Below are positions 7,531 through 13,604 of a stretch of DNA of 16,058 nt, one piece after another. The translations under genes were made by a program, and so were the position numbers. The stretch is taken from NCBI GenBank assembly GCA_016839425.1, contig JAEOUI010000492.1, forward strand, positions 1-16,058. The letters run 5' to 3'. Source of the DNA: Promethearchaeota archaeon. Its GTDB lineage: Archaea > Asgardarchaeota > Lokiarchaeia > Sigynarchaeales > SOKP01. Within the stretch, counting starts at the first letter, position 1. Every line of letters begins with the position of its first letter. The notes beneath the pieces are model-generated. The model worked only from the letters and a program-made list of their open reading frames with translations. It searched no databases and was not told where the DNA came from.

Positions 7531-8031
7531 TTACGGAACAATATATTTAAATTTACCACTTGAGACATATTTGACCTTTTGAAGGTTAGATTTTTTTGAT
7601 ACGACTTCTCCGGATAAGGTAGTTTCCGTAGTAACCATTTCTTCGACTTCAGTAGGCACTTTAATCCACACTAATATTTCGTGCTCTCCAGGATCTAAGT
7701 ACTTAAATTCAATAACATCGTTTATTTCCTCTTCAGTAATCCATAATTGTATCGTATCCCATCCAGGTTCCACCTTTCCTCCTCCTGTCTTGACCATCTT
7801 TCCGTCTATCCAATATTCAACCATATATCTTAGTTCAGATGCATCGAATGGTTCGGGAAAATAAACTCTACTATATACTGGTTCTGGTTTTTCAAAGTCA
7901 CTTTTTATTTGGTTTTGATCCTCTTTTCCTTTTTCGATTGGTGTCGTAGAAAAGATAATATTTGAGTGACCTTTTTCGTGTATCTTCTTATATTTATGCC
8001 CATTAAAAGGCTTCCATTTATCATCTACCAT
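7531..8031 (-). CDS. Unrecognised 166-residue protein, probably beta-rich
   Basis: I do not recognise this family. The protein is soluble-looking, with no signal peptide, no membrane segment and no cysteine. The middle and end alternate hydrophobic strands with turns: L-R-Y-M-V-E-Y-W-I-D-G-K, D-T-I-Q-L-W-I-T, G-E-H-E-I-L-V-W-I-K-V, V-K-Y-V-S-S-G-K-F-K-Y. This suggests a beta-sandwich, perhaps Ig-like. The first 50 residues are polar and rich in Lys, Glu and Gln, and probably flexible. The ATG at 8031 has a GAGGA ribosome-binding site at 8041-8045 and an AATTATAT TATA-like box at 8070-8077. That gives a compact promoter, a leader of about 16 nt and good support for the gene and its start. The next gene on the same strand is 152 bp away behind a poly-T tract, so it is probably monocistronic. 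Confidence 0.75.
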   Translation of the reverse strand: MVDDKWKPFNGHKYKKIHEKGHSNIIFSTTPIEKGKEDQNQIKSDFEKPEPVYSRVYFPEPFDASELRYMVEYWIDGKMVKTGGGKVEPGWDTIQLWITEEEINDVIEFKYLDPGEHEILVWIKVPTEVEEMVTTETTLSGEVVSKKSNLQKVKYVSSGKFKYIVP

Positions 8032-8040
8032 TACATTTCT

Positions 8041-8077
8041 TCCTCTTTTTTTAGGAATTATTTCTTGGAATATAATT
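8041..8077 (-). promoter_or_regulatory. Promoter and ribosome-binding site of the 166-residue gene
   Basis: AATTATAT at 8070-8077 fits a TATA box about 27 bp ahead of a start near 8047, and GAGGA at 8041-8045 is a Shine-Dalgarno 9 nt from the ATG. Confidence 0.4.
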
Positions 8078-8425
8078 ATTTTACATTATAATTGATATTT
8101 TAATGCATGGGGGTATTTTTTGCAATATTTATTTATCAAATCCTTATAAGATTTGTAAAATGATGCGCTATCAATATAAAATCCCAAAATATCTATGATT
8201 CAAGCTTGCAAACCTGAATTTTATTAATTAAACAAGAAAAAATTAAATATATACAATCCGAATTAATTTATCTCTTATTGATTAATTATTACTAAAATTC
8301 GAAGAAGAATTAATCAGATTGAAATTTAAATTAAGATATTATTCAATATTTAAAAATTCCCATATTTTTTCTTGAAAGATATCTTAAAAAAATAAAAATA
8401 GATAGAATTTTTTGACTTGGCAACG
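8078..8425. other. AT-rich divergent intergenic region with inverted repeats
   Basis: About 350 bp without a supportable gene. It holds two dyads. CAAATC/GATTTG at 8137-8155 has a 7-nt centre. TGATTAATT/AATTAATCA at 8279-8316 has 9-bp arms around a 20-nt centre. Nothing else is recognisable. The right end must hold the promoter of the PhnN-like gene. Confidence 0.4.
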
Positions 8426-9001
8426 ATGATAAAAAAGAAGAATTTTCTTGGTACTCTAGTCCTTGTTGTTGGTAATTCTGGATCCGGCAAGGATTCGATT
8501 ATTACTGGAGTAATAAACAAATACTTATTATTCCCGAATGGGTTGGAAATTCGATCACCAGCACGATATATCACGCGTCCTATTTCTCCGGATGAAAAAA
8601 ATAAGCAAGTCAACCCAGAAACGTTCACTTTGATGAAGAAGGAAGGAAATTTAGCATTACATTGGAATATTTATGGTCTACAATACGGCGTGCCTATTGA
8701 AATAGAAGATTGGCTTGCAAAAGGATGTATAGTGGTTGTTAATGTAAGTCGGAATATAATCGAAATTGCTAAAGCACAATACGAACGAATAAAGGTTGTA
8801 TTTATAAAAGTCCCATTGGAAATTACCATTGAACGGATTGTTAAAAGAGGGAGAGAATCAGGAAAAAATTTAGAGGAAAGAATCGAAAGGGCTAAAATAA
8901 ACCAAGATTTTGAAGACGCCGATTTAATTATCGATAATACGGGGGATTTAAACGATTCAATTGATAGCTTATTGAATTTTCTTATTAGCATTTATGAATA
9001 A
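8426..9001 (+). CDS. phnN: PhnN-like ribose 1,5-bisphosphokinase (guanylate-kinase-like fold)
   Basis: The protein is a P-loop kinase of about 191 residues, the usual PhnN length. Walker A is G-N-S-G-S-G-K-D-S at 16-24, with the K-D-S that marks PhnN. R-Y-I-T-R-P at 47-52, H-W-N-I-Y-G-L-Q-Y-G-V-P at 79-90 (E. coli PhnN has a closely similar W-H-A-N-G-L-Y-Y-G-V), V-V-N-V-S-R at 104-109 and R-G-R-E at 141-144 follow in the PhnN order. PhnN phosphorylates ribose 1,5-bisphosphate with ATP to give PRPP. In bacteria this belongs to phosphonate breakdown, but no C-P lyase gene is near. In archaea ribose 1,5-bisphosphate also comes from AMP breakdown, which may be the relevant source here (inference). 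A TTG at 8417 is in frame, but the ATG at 8426 is the better start. Guanylate kinase proper is less likely from these motifs. Confidence 0.87.
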   Translation: MIKKKNFLGTLVLVVGNSGSGKDSIITGVINKYLLFPNGLEIRSPARYITRPISPDEKNKQVNPETFTLMKKEGNLALHWNIYGLQYGVPIEIEDWLAKGCIVVVNVSRNIIEIAKAQYERIKVVFIKVPLEITIERIVKRGRESGKNLEERIERAKINQDFEDADLIIDNTGDLNDSIDSLLNFLISIYE

Positions 9002-9174
9002 ATATTGTCTTTTATCAACTGATTAAGTATTTCCTCAAGCTTTTCTGCAAAAAATTTTTTTAGGATTAAACATTTACATAGAAATGTGTTTCTCTTATTG
9101 AAAGATTCATAGAGTTCAAATAGATACGCACTATCTATGATGGCCCGGGTCGTATAGTGGTTAGTATTGGGGAC

Positions 9175-9204
9175 GACTTTAGTGTTTTCCACTAAACTCC
9201 CGAA
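9175..9204 (+). other. tRNA-His intron 1, anticodon loop (between positions 32 and 33)
   Basis: A 30-nt insertion between C32 and T33. Its core is a perfect 7-bp hairpin, TTTAGTG (9178-9184) with CACTAAA (9190-9196) around TTTTC. The exon bases GGG at 9170-9172 can also pair with CCC at 9199-9201, leaving three-base bulges ACG and AAT at the cut sites. This approximates the bulge-helix-bulge motif cut by the archaeal tRNA-splicing endonuclease. Confidence 0.75.
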
Positions 9205-9230
9205 TGTGAATCCCTAGAGGGGGGTTCAAA

Positions 9231-9260
9231 CTGAAGAAAGGTTCTTTCTTTTGGAAAAAT
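9231..9260 (+). other. tRNA-His intron 2, T loop (between positions 59 and 60)
   Basis: A 30-nt insertion in the T loop. Its core is a perfect 7-bp hairpin, AAGAAAG (9234-9240) with CTTTCTT (9244-9250) around GTT. The T stem (five G-C pairs) would form the outer helix. The central helix of a bulge-helix-bulge is weak here, so the splice motif looks relaxed. The intron could equally be 9232-9261, ending the loop in C instead of T. Confidence 0.7.
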
Positions 9261-9275
9261 TCCCCCCCCGGGCCC

Positions 9276-9304
9276 TTCTTAATCCTTTATCTTTTTCTTT
9301 TCAA
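9276..9304 (+). terminator. Poly-T termination tract behind the tRNA
   Basis: TTCTT followed by repeated T-rich runs (CTTTATCTTTTTCTTTTC) directly after the tRNA 3' end, typical of archaeal termination. Confidence 0.5.
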
Positions 9305-9391
9305 ATTATGATAATTCACTATCAATTCACACGATAAAATGTAGAAACTTAAAATGCGTCCATCATTTCCATTATTATTAAACCTTAGTTA

Positions 9392-9880
9392 ATGTTTTTC
9401 AAGGGATATATCGCGATGGTAGACATTGATCCTGATAAAGTACGAGATCTAATCGGTTGGGAAAAGAACGCCCCCATTCCAATCTGTATGGGTGGCGATT
9501 TTCGAGCATTGACTTTTTGTTGTAAGCCTGGCTATGCATTGACATTTGGCTTTAAATGCCGAAGAGACGAGGTCCTTAGAGAGCTTAAAATCGATCATAA
9601 GAAGTTTATAGAAATTAAACAAAACTTTTCCGACGAGAATAACTGGAACTCCGATATTGTATGCTTTGGATCAATATCTTATTGTTGTATGAGAAGCGGG
9701 GGATGCCCTCGACGAGATGCTGCACTAACCGCTCGATATCCTGGGCGATCTCGAGAAGAATTCATGTGTATTTATTTTCAAAAAAAAAAAGAGCTATCAA
9801 GGATTATACTCGAAAGTGTTGAAGATCCAGAAGCAAAAAAAAAAATATCGGAATACTTGGAACTTTTCGAAGATAAATGA
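9392..9880 (+). CDS. Eight-cysteine protein resembling the methanogenesis marker protein 9 domain
   Basis: The 162-residue protein has eight cysteines in a 74-residue core: C32, C43, C44, C56, C91, C98, C99, C105. They form two related halves. The first runs F-C-C-K-P to K-C-R-R-D-E-V-L; the second runs C-F-G-S-I-S-Y-C-C to C-P-R-R-D-A-A-L. As I recall, the methanogenesis marker 9 domain (related to COG4008) has eight invariant cysteines in a core of about 70 residues, with two aromatic-C-C motifs, so this is probably a member or close relative. Such a pattern suggests metal or Fe-S binding. Its role is unknown, and the family was described as confined to methanogens. A further C126 and a charged helical tail follow. 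M9 (9416) is an alternative start. The stop overlaps the next gene by ATGA, so the two are very likely co-translated. Confidence 0.78.
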   Translation: MFFKGYIAMVDIDPDKVRDLIGWEKNAPIPICMGGDFRALTFCCKPGYALTFGFKCRRDEVLRELKIDHKKFIEIKQNFSDENNWNSDIVCFGSISYCCMRSGGCPRRDAALTARYPGRSREEFMCIYFQKKKELSRIILESVEDPEAKKKISEYLELFEDK

Positions 9881-10440
9881 TCGAATTAATATTCGAACAA
9901 GATGGATATACTATTCATATTTTAAACGCAAGTCCCTTTCTTGGAAGACCTTGCTATGCGATCTCAAATTATCGACATTCATACGGGAACTCTGAGAAAT
10001 ATTTGCCATCTTCAATGCATGGTATAAGAGTTTTAAAAGGCGATGTTGAAATCTCAAGCGCAATGCTAGTTGGATTCGCTGGTCCGTCAAATGTCCACGA
10101 CAAAGCAATTATCCTGGAGGAAAGTCGCCTTTTAATGTGTATAAGCAATAGAATTACCTGTATGTCTTTTCCAGAATTAGAACTGATTTGGGATGAGGAA
10201 TTGGACGACGCCACATGCTTTGAAATTTTTAGATACAGGGATGATTACATCATCCACGGAGAATTAGACATCTCACGCGTCGATAAAAATGGGAAAATAA
10301 AATGGAAAGCAGGTGGAAGGGATATATTCACGGAAGGATTCGTCATTAAAGACAATACTATCGAAGCAAACGATTTTAACAAGGATACTTATATTTTTGA
10401 AATAGAAACAGGCAAACTTATTTCAAGTTCGATTAAATAA
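9877..10440 (+). CDS. Unrecognised beta-rich protein coupled to the eight-cysteine protein
   Basis: The 187-residue protein starts inside the stop of the previous gene (ATGA), which points to an operon and translational coupling. I do not recognise a named family. The sequence is rich in short strands. The C-terminal third has repeats in the style of beta-propeller or PQQ-like blades: D-K-N-G-K-I-K-W-K-A-G-G-R-D, then D-T-Y-I-F-E-I-E-T-G-K-L-I. I have a general memory of bacterial proteins with W-x-x-x-G-R-D-I-F near the C terminus, but cannot name them. There is no signal peptide, and the four cysteines are not in a metal pattern. It is too short for a full propeller, so a single-sheet or half-propeller domain is more likely. 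Its link to the cysteine protein is the main clue to function. Confidence 0.78.
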   Translation: MIELIFEQDGYTIHILNASPFLGRPCYAISNYRHSYGNSEKYLPSSMHGIRVLKGDVEISSAMLVGFAGPSNVHDKAIILEESRLLMCISNRITCMSFPELELIWDEELDDATCFEIFRYRDDYIIHGELDISRVDKNGKIKWKAGGRDIFTEGFVIKDNTIEANDFNKDTYIFEIETGKLISSSIK

Positions 10441-10528
10441 ATTCAAACAAGAAAAGAATTTTCCATCATAAATATTTTTCTGTTATTCCATATTATCTAA
10501 CTCAATCGTATTTATTATGTGAAAATCC

Positions 10529-12271
10529 GTGATAGAAAAGGAATTCAAGGTCAATGATTATATTTCAATCAAACTTGAGGATGGTCAAACTAATATTTAC
10601 ATTAACGACAAAAGATTCGATCAATGTAAATATTTATCTTTTAATATCCCCCTTGAATCCATTCACGAATTTGACGAGGTTCGTTCCATCGACGAACTAG
10701 AAGAAAAAGACAGAAGCACTGAATACAAGAACGCTGAAATAAACTCTGAAGAAGAATTTTGGGGTCACTGCTCGAACCTTCAAGCTTGGTATGAAAACGA
10801 TTATGATAGCTGTTTGCTTCATAGAAATCTCGCGTTCCCCTTACTAAAAAAATTGAGCGATGTTGGTGATCCTTTAGCTAAAAAAGTCTTCAAAGACGAA
10901 ATTGCCAAGAGAATTTCAAGCGAACATCCCCCTGTTATTGAATTTTTGTTCCAAAGGGGTTATCTGAGATATTTAAATGAAGAAGAATTAAAATCACTTA
11001 TAACAGATTGGGTGGAATTTCGAGAAAAAAAAATTCCCGTAATCGGTCATTCTTTAAAATTTGTCAATTTAAACATCGTGGATTTATCAGAAATAAAGAA
11101 TTTATTTGAGTTACAATCACTTCAAAATTTATATTTGGATTTTAACCAATTGACAAACTTACCGGAATCTATTGGGAATTTAACATCACTCCATACTCTT
11201 AGTTTAAAGTATAATCAATTAATTAGTATCCCAGAATCTATTGGAAATCTAACAGCAATTCAAGCTTTAAATTTAGATAAAAACAAGTTACAAACACTTC
11301 CTGATTCAATAGGAAACCTATCAACGCTCCAAAGATTAAATTTGAGCAATAACAATATAGATGCGCTTCCAGATTCTATAGGAGGACTCTCTTCGCTCCA
11401 AGAATTATTTTTAGATGGTAACAAATTAACGATTCTCCCAAATTCTATAGGAAACTTGTCAACGCTCCAAAGATTAAATTTGAGCAATAACAATATAGAC
11501 GCGCTTCCAGACTCTATAGGAGGACTCTCTTCGCTCCAAGAATTATATTTATTCTATAATCAACTGAATAATCTACCAGAATCCTTAGGAGATTTGTCTT
11601 CACTTCAAAAGTTAAATTTAAGTGCTAATCAATTAAAAGTATTGCCGGAATCCATTGGAAATCTCTCCTTACTTGAAGAATTGGCTTTAATCAATAACCC
11701 TTTGGCAAATCTTCCCGATTCCATTGAAAATTTGATTTCACTTCAGACCATATATTTACGATATTTATCGTTAAAAAATTTTCCGGAATCCCTTTCTAAT
11801 TTAAAATCACTGCAATATTTAGATTTATCTAATAACCAGTTGAAAGTTCTCCCTGAATCAATTTCAAATTTAAAATCGCTTCAATATTTAGATTTATCTA
11901 ATAACCAGTTGAAGGTTCTCCCGGAATCCATTAGTAGTTTAAATTTGTCCCAATCTTTTATTTTCTCTTATAATCAATTAACAACCCTCCCCAAATCTAT
12001 TTATATCATCAAATCACTCCAAACATTGGATTTATGCAATAACCAGTTGAAAGTTCTCCCAGAATCTATTTCTAATTTAACATCGCTGCAATATTTAGGT
12101 TTATCTAATAACCAACTAAAAACTCTTCCAAAATCATTGATAAACTTAGCATCCTTGATTTCATTATCCGTCCAAGGAAATCCTTTTAATCAAGAGAGCA
12201 AAAAATTTTTAAAACAATTAGAGAATAAAGGAATTCGCGTTTCATCAAATATTTTTTCTTTTAGCGAATAA
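10529..12271 (+). CDS. Leucine-rich-repeat protein with a Lokiarchaeota-type N-terminal domain
   Basis: The 580-residue protein has two parts. Residues 1-185 form a domain with E-F-W-G-H-C-S-N-L-Q-A-W (76-87), L-L-H-R-N-L-A-F-P-L-L-K-K-L (96-109) and V-G-D-P-L-A-K-K-V-F (112-121), which I recall as common in Lokiarchaeota LRR proteins. Residues about 193-570 hold 16 repeats of 23 residues with consensus N-L-x-S-L-Q-x-L-x-L-x-x-N-x-L-x-x-L-P-x-S-I-G, the plant-Ras-group/SDS22-like type that folds into a solenoid for protein binding. There is no signal peptide, so it is cytoplasmic. The GTG at 10529 gives the whole N-terminal domain and is probably right. Several repeats are nearly identical at DNA level, showing recent internal duplication. 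The binding partner is unknown; in Asgard archaea small GTPases are tempting candidates, but this is speculation. Confidence 0.9.
   Translation: MIEKEFKVNDYISIKLEDGQTNIYINDKRFDQCKYLSFNIPLESIHEFDEVRSIDELEEKDRSTEYKNAEINSEEEFWGHCSNLQAWYENDYDSCLLHRNLAFPLLKKLSDVGDPLAKKVFKDEIAKRISSEHPPVIEFLFQRGYLRYLNEEELKSLITDWVEFREKKIPVIGHSLKFVNLNIVDLSEIKNLFELQSLQNLYLDFNQLTNLPESIGNLTSLHTLSLKYNQLISIPESIGNLTAIQALNLDKNKLQTLPDSIGNLSTLQRLNLSNNNIDALPDSIGGLSSLQELFLDGNKLTILPNSIGNLSTLQRLNLSNNNIDALPDSIGGLSSLQELYLFYNQLNNLPESLGDLSSLQKLNLSANQLKVLPESIGNLSLLEELALINNPLANLPDSIENLISLQTIYLRYLSLKNFPESLSNLKSLQYLDLSNNQLKVLPESISNLKSLQYLDLSNNQLKVLPESISSLNLSQSFIFSYNQLTTLPKSIYIIKSLQTLDLCNNQLKVLPESISNLTSLQYLGLSNNQLKTLPKSLINLASLISLSVQGNPFNQESKKFLKQLENKGIRVSSNIFSFSE
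11321..11546 (+). repeat. Near-identical 88-bp direct repeat within the LRR gene
   Basis: Copies at 11321-11408 and 11459-11546 are offset by 138 bp, exactly two 23-residue LRR units. I count two differences in 88 bp, both silent (GAT/GAC). This is too similar for old protein repeats and indicates recent duplication or gene conversion. Confidence 0.85.
11798..11935 (+). repeat. Tandem 69-bp repeat within the LRR gene
   Basis: Two adjacent units (11798-11866 and 11867-11935), each one LRR of 23 residues, encode the same residues throughout apart from few silent changes. A related unit occurs near 12075-12130. Confidence 0.75.
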
Positions 12272-12359
12272 TTTTTATATATTATCTATGTAATATTCGT
12301 ACTTTTTATATTTCTTTTCTACTAATCTATCACATTTCTTATTTATTAATTAAATTCAA

Positions 12360-12365
12360 GGGGTG
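12360..12365 (+). promoter_or_regulatory. Ribosome-binding site of the 64-residue protein
   Basis: GGGGTG with 5 nt to the ATG at 12371. It fits the archaeal anti-Shine-Dalgarno partly and is the best evidence that the small ORF is translated. Confidence 0.5.
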
Positions 12366-12370
12366 TCAAA

Positions 12371-12565
12371 ATGAAGTTAGAAAAAGTAATCAGTCACGAT
12401 TTTAGGGACGATATTTACATCGGAACGATTCCATCAAGTTTTGCTGATATAAAGGATATTGACATTTTGAAAATTAATGAAGCTCTTCAAAAAGAAATTT
12501 CTGAGAGTGAGTTTGATGTTTTGTATGAGAAATCGAAGAAAAATGTGAACATTACCTCCACATAA
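12371..12565 (+). CDS. Unrecognised small protein, 64 residues
   Basis: The ORF has an ATG with GGGGTG five nucleotides upstream and lies in its own slot between the LRR gene and the convergent Hsp20 gene. The protein has an N-terminal part that could form a short beta hairpin (I-Y-I-G-T-I). A helical stretch of about 25 residues follows, rich in Ile, Leu, Glu and Lys, and the tail is polar. There is no metal motif, helix-turn-helix or membrane segment, and I recognise no family. It starts 99 bp after the LRR stop across a T-rich stretch, so it is more likely a separate transcript than an operon member. Confidence 0.6.
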   Translation: MKLEKVISHDFRDDIYIGTIPSSFADIKDIDILKINEALQKEISESEFDVLYEKSKKNVNITST

Positions 12566-12570
12566 CTCTT

Positions 12571-12586
12571 CTAAAACCTATTTTAG
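12571..12586. terminator. Small hairpin between convergent genes
   Basis: CTAAAA-CCTA-TTTTAG forms a perfect 6-bp stem with a 4-base loop in the 51-bp gap between the 64-residue gene and the Hsp20 stop. It may stop transcription in both directions. There is no strong T tract. Confidence 0.35.
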
Positions 12587-12616
12587 TAATTTCGAATGTA
12601 CAAAAGAATAACTTAT

Positions 12617-13261
12617 CTAATCAATAGATATGTTTGTTTGTTTTTCGGTTATTTTCTTGAGCTTGACTTCAAGAAGACCATTCTGATAACGCGCTTTTGC
12701 GTAATCTGAATTGATTGCACACGGAAGCTCTATTTCTTTATAGTATTTGCGACTGTTTTGGCTTTCTTTGGTTGAAATCGTTAAGGAGTGGCTTGTTGCT
12801 TTTAATTCGATCTCCTCCTTGACCACGCCGGGCATCTCTGCAATTACAATGAGCTGATTTTCTTGTTCATTGATGTCGACTAATGGTTCTCTTGTACCTG
12901 CGGGATCGAGCGTGACTTCACCTTTTCCCCCTTTAGTAGGCTTTAAATTTCCAAATTGATCGATAATGGGTGTGCCATCGGGTTTAAAATTAATGTTAAA
13001 TCCAGCAACGAAAGGATTTCCTTTAAATAGTTTCGATTGATTTTTCGTAAACCATTTTTGTATTTCATCAGGATCGAGGTTCTGAAATTGAGGTAGAAAT
13101 TCGGAAATCTTCTTGTAAACTTCCTTGAATATTTTCTTGAACTCTTTCGATTGGAACATCTCATTATTGAAAATGGTCGAAAAGTCAAATGGATTCTCGA
13201 AATTGTCTACTTCTTCGTCGTCCTCGTCGTCTCGTTCGTCATCTTTAGTCAAATTTTCCAC
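12617..13261 (-). CDS. hsp20: Small heat-shock protein (Hsp20/alpha-crystallin family)
   Basis: The 214-residue protein ends in an alpha-crystallin domain (about 124-203): P-L-V-D-I, a V-I-A-E-M-P-G-V strand-turn, and the signature A-R-Y-Q-N-G-L-L-E-V-K-L (190-201). A short tail with I-S-I replaces the usual I-x-I contact motif. G-F-N-I-N-F, P-D-G-T-P-I-I and F-G-N-L-K-P before the domain occur in many archaeal Hsp20 proteins. The protein forms oligomers that hold unfolded proteins soluble without ATP. The N-terminal arm is unusually acidic (residues 7-18 are nearly all Asp and Glu). The GTG at 13261 lies inside an AGGTGG ribosome-binding site; a TTG at 13252, five nucleotides after AGGTGG, is an attractive alternative start. 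A TATA-like TTTATATT at 13298-13305 supports a promoter close by. Confidence 0.92.
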   Translation of the reverse strand: MENLTKDDERDDEDDEEVDNFENPFDFSTIFNNEMFQSKEFKKIFKEVYKKISEFLPQFQNLDPDEIQKWFTKNQSKLFKGNPFVAGFNINFKPDGTPIIDQFGNLKPTKGGKGEVTLDPAGTREPLVDINEQENQLIVIAEMPGVVKEEIELKATSHSLTISTKESQNSRKYYKEIELPCAINSDYAKARYQNGLLEVKLKKITEKQTNISID

Positions 13262-13297
13262 CTATTTTTATAATTCTGTTTTATCTTTAAAACAAGC

Positions 13298-13305
13298 AAT
13301 ATAAA
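13298..13305 (-). promoter_or_regulatory. TATA box of the Hsp20 gene
   Basis: TTTATATT on the minus strand, about 40 bp before the GTG at 13261. It predicts a start near 13275 and a leader of about 14-23 nt. Confidence 0.45.
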
Positions 13306-13604
13306 TTACACATAAAAACATGTTATTCTCAAATGAACCATGTGCACGATGGTATTAAAATTTTATTCACTATTTTTTGTGAATTGAAATAGAATATATT
13401 TTAAAACAAAAATGGATAGAAATGGAAAGATTATTATTTTTTATAAAAGGGGCAATAGAGCTTCCTTCTCAATAAATTTAATGTATCGCGTGAATTTAGG
13501 TACATTTAATAACATGTAGCGATTAATTATTTAATAAGCGTGGTTTAAAAAAAACAAAAAACACGAAAAAATAAGTATGAAAACAAAATTTTTAAAAATT
13601 TGAG
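13306..13604. other. Divergent regulatory region between Hsp20 and ATPase genes
   Basis: About 300 bp with no supportable gene. It contains an imperfect 17-bp dyad at 13337-13353 (ACCAT...ATGGT around GTGCAC). A second dyad, ATTCAC/GTGAAT, lies at 13365-13384 around a T-rich centre. The rest is A/T-rich. Confidence 0.4.

Larger units (their letters stand above)
9142..9274 (+). tRNA. tRNA-His (anticodon GUG) interrupted by two introns
   Basis: The mature tRNA is assembled from three exons: 9142-9174, 9205-9230 and 9261-9274, 73 nt in all. The acceptor stem GCCCGGG (9143-9149) pairs with CCCGGGC (9267-9273). The extra G at 9142 faces C at 9274, the G-1:C73 pair specific to tRNA-His. The D arm is GTAT-AGTGGTTA-GTAT (9152-9167). 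The anticodon stem GGGGA (9169-9173) pairs with TCCCT (9211-9215), with one G-U pair. The joined loop reads C-T-GTG-A-A with GTG at 9206-9208. The T stem GGGGG (9220-9224) pairs with CCCCC (9262-9266), and the T loop is TTCAAA plus T. CCA is not encoded. Removing 9175-9204 and 9231-9260 restores a normal cloverleaf; each boundary is uncertain by one or two bases. Confidence 0.88.

Noticed and set aside
8350..8991. Two minus-strand ORFs opposite the PhnN-like gene
   Set aside because: Their products are low-complexity, and the plus strand shows the full ordered set of PhnN motifs.
8426..9001. Annotation as guanylate kinase
   Set aside because: The fold is related, but the K-D-S after Walker A, R-Y-I-T-R-P and G-L-Q-Y-G-V-P motifs and the length fit PhnN better.
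8992..9192. Minus-strand ORF of 66 codons
   Set aside because: Its first part lies across the 5' half of the tRNA-His gene, there is no alternative start downstream, it overlaps the end of the PhnN-like gene, and the product has no recognisable feature.
9392..9880. Interpretation as evidence of methanogenesis
   Set aside because: Only one marker-like gene is present. No mcr or other methanogenesis gene is in the window, so the metabolism cannot be inferred.
11140..12150. Regular repeats at 69-bp spacing that could suggest a CRISPR or satellite array
   Set aside because: The period is a 23-codon LRR unit kept in frame through the gene. There are no unique spacers between constant repeats.
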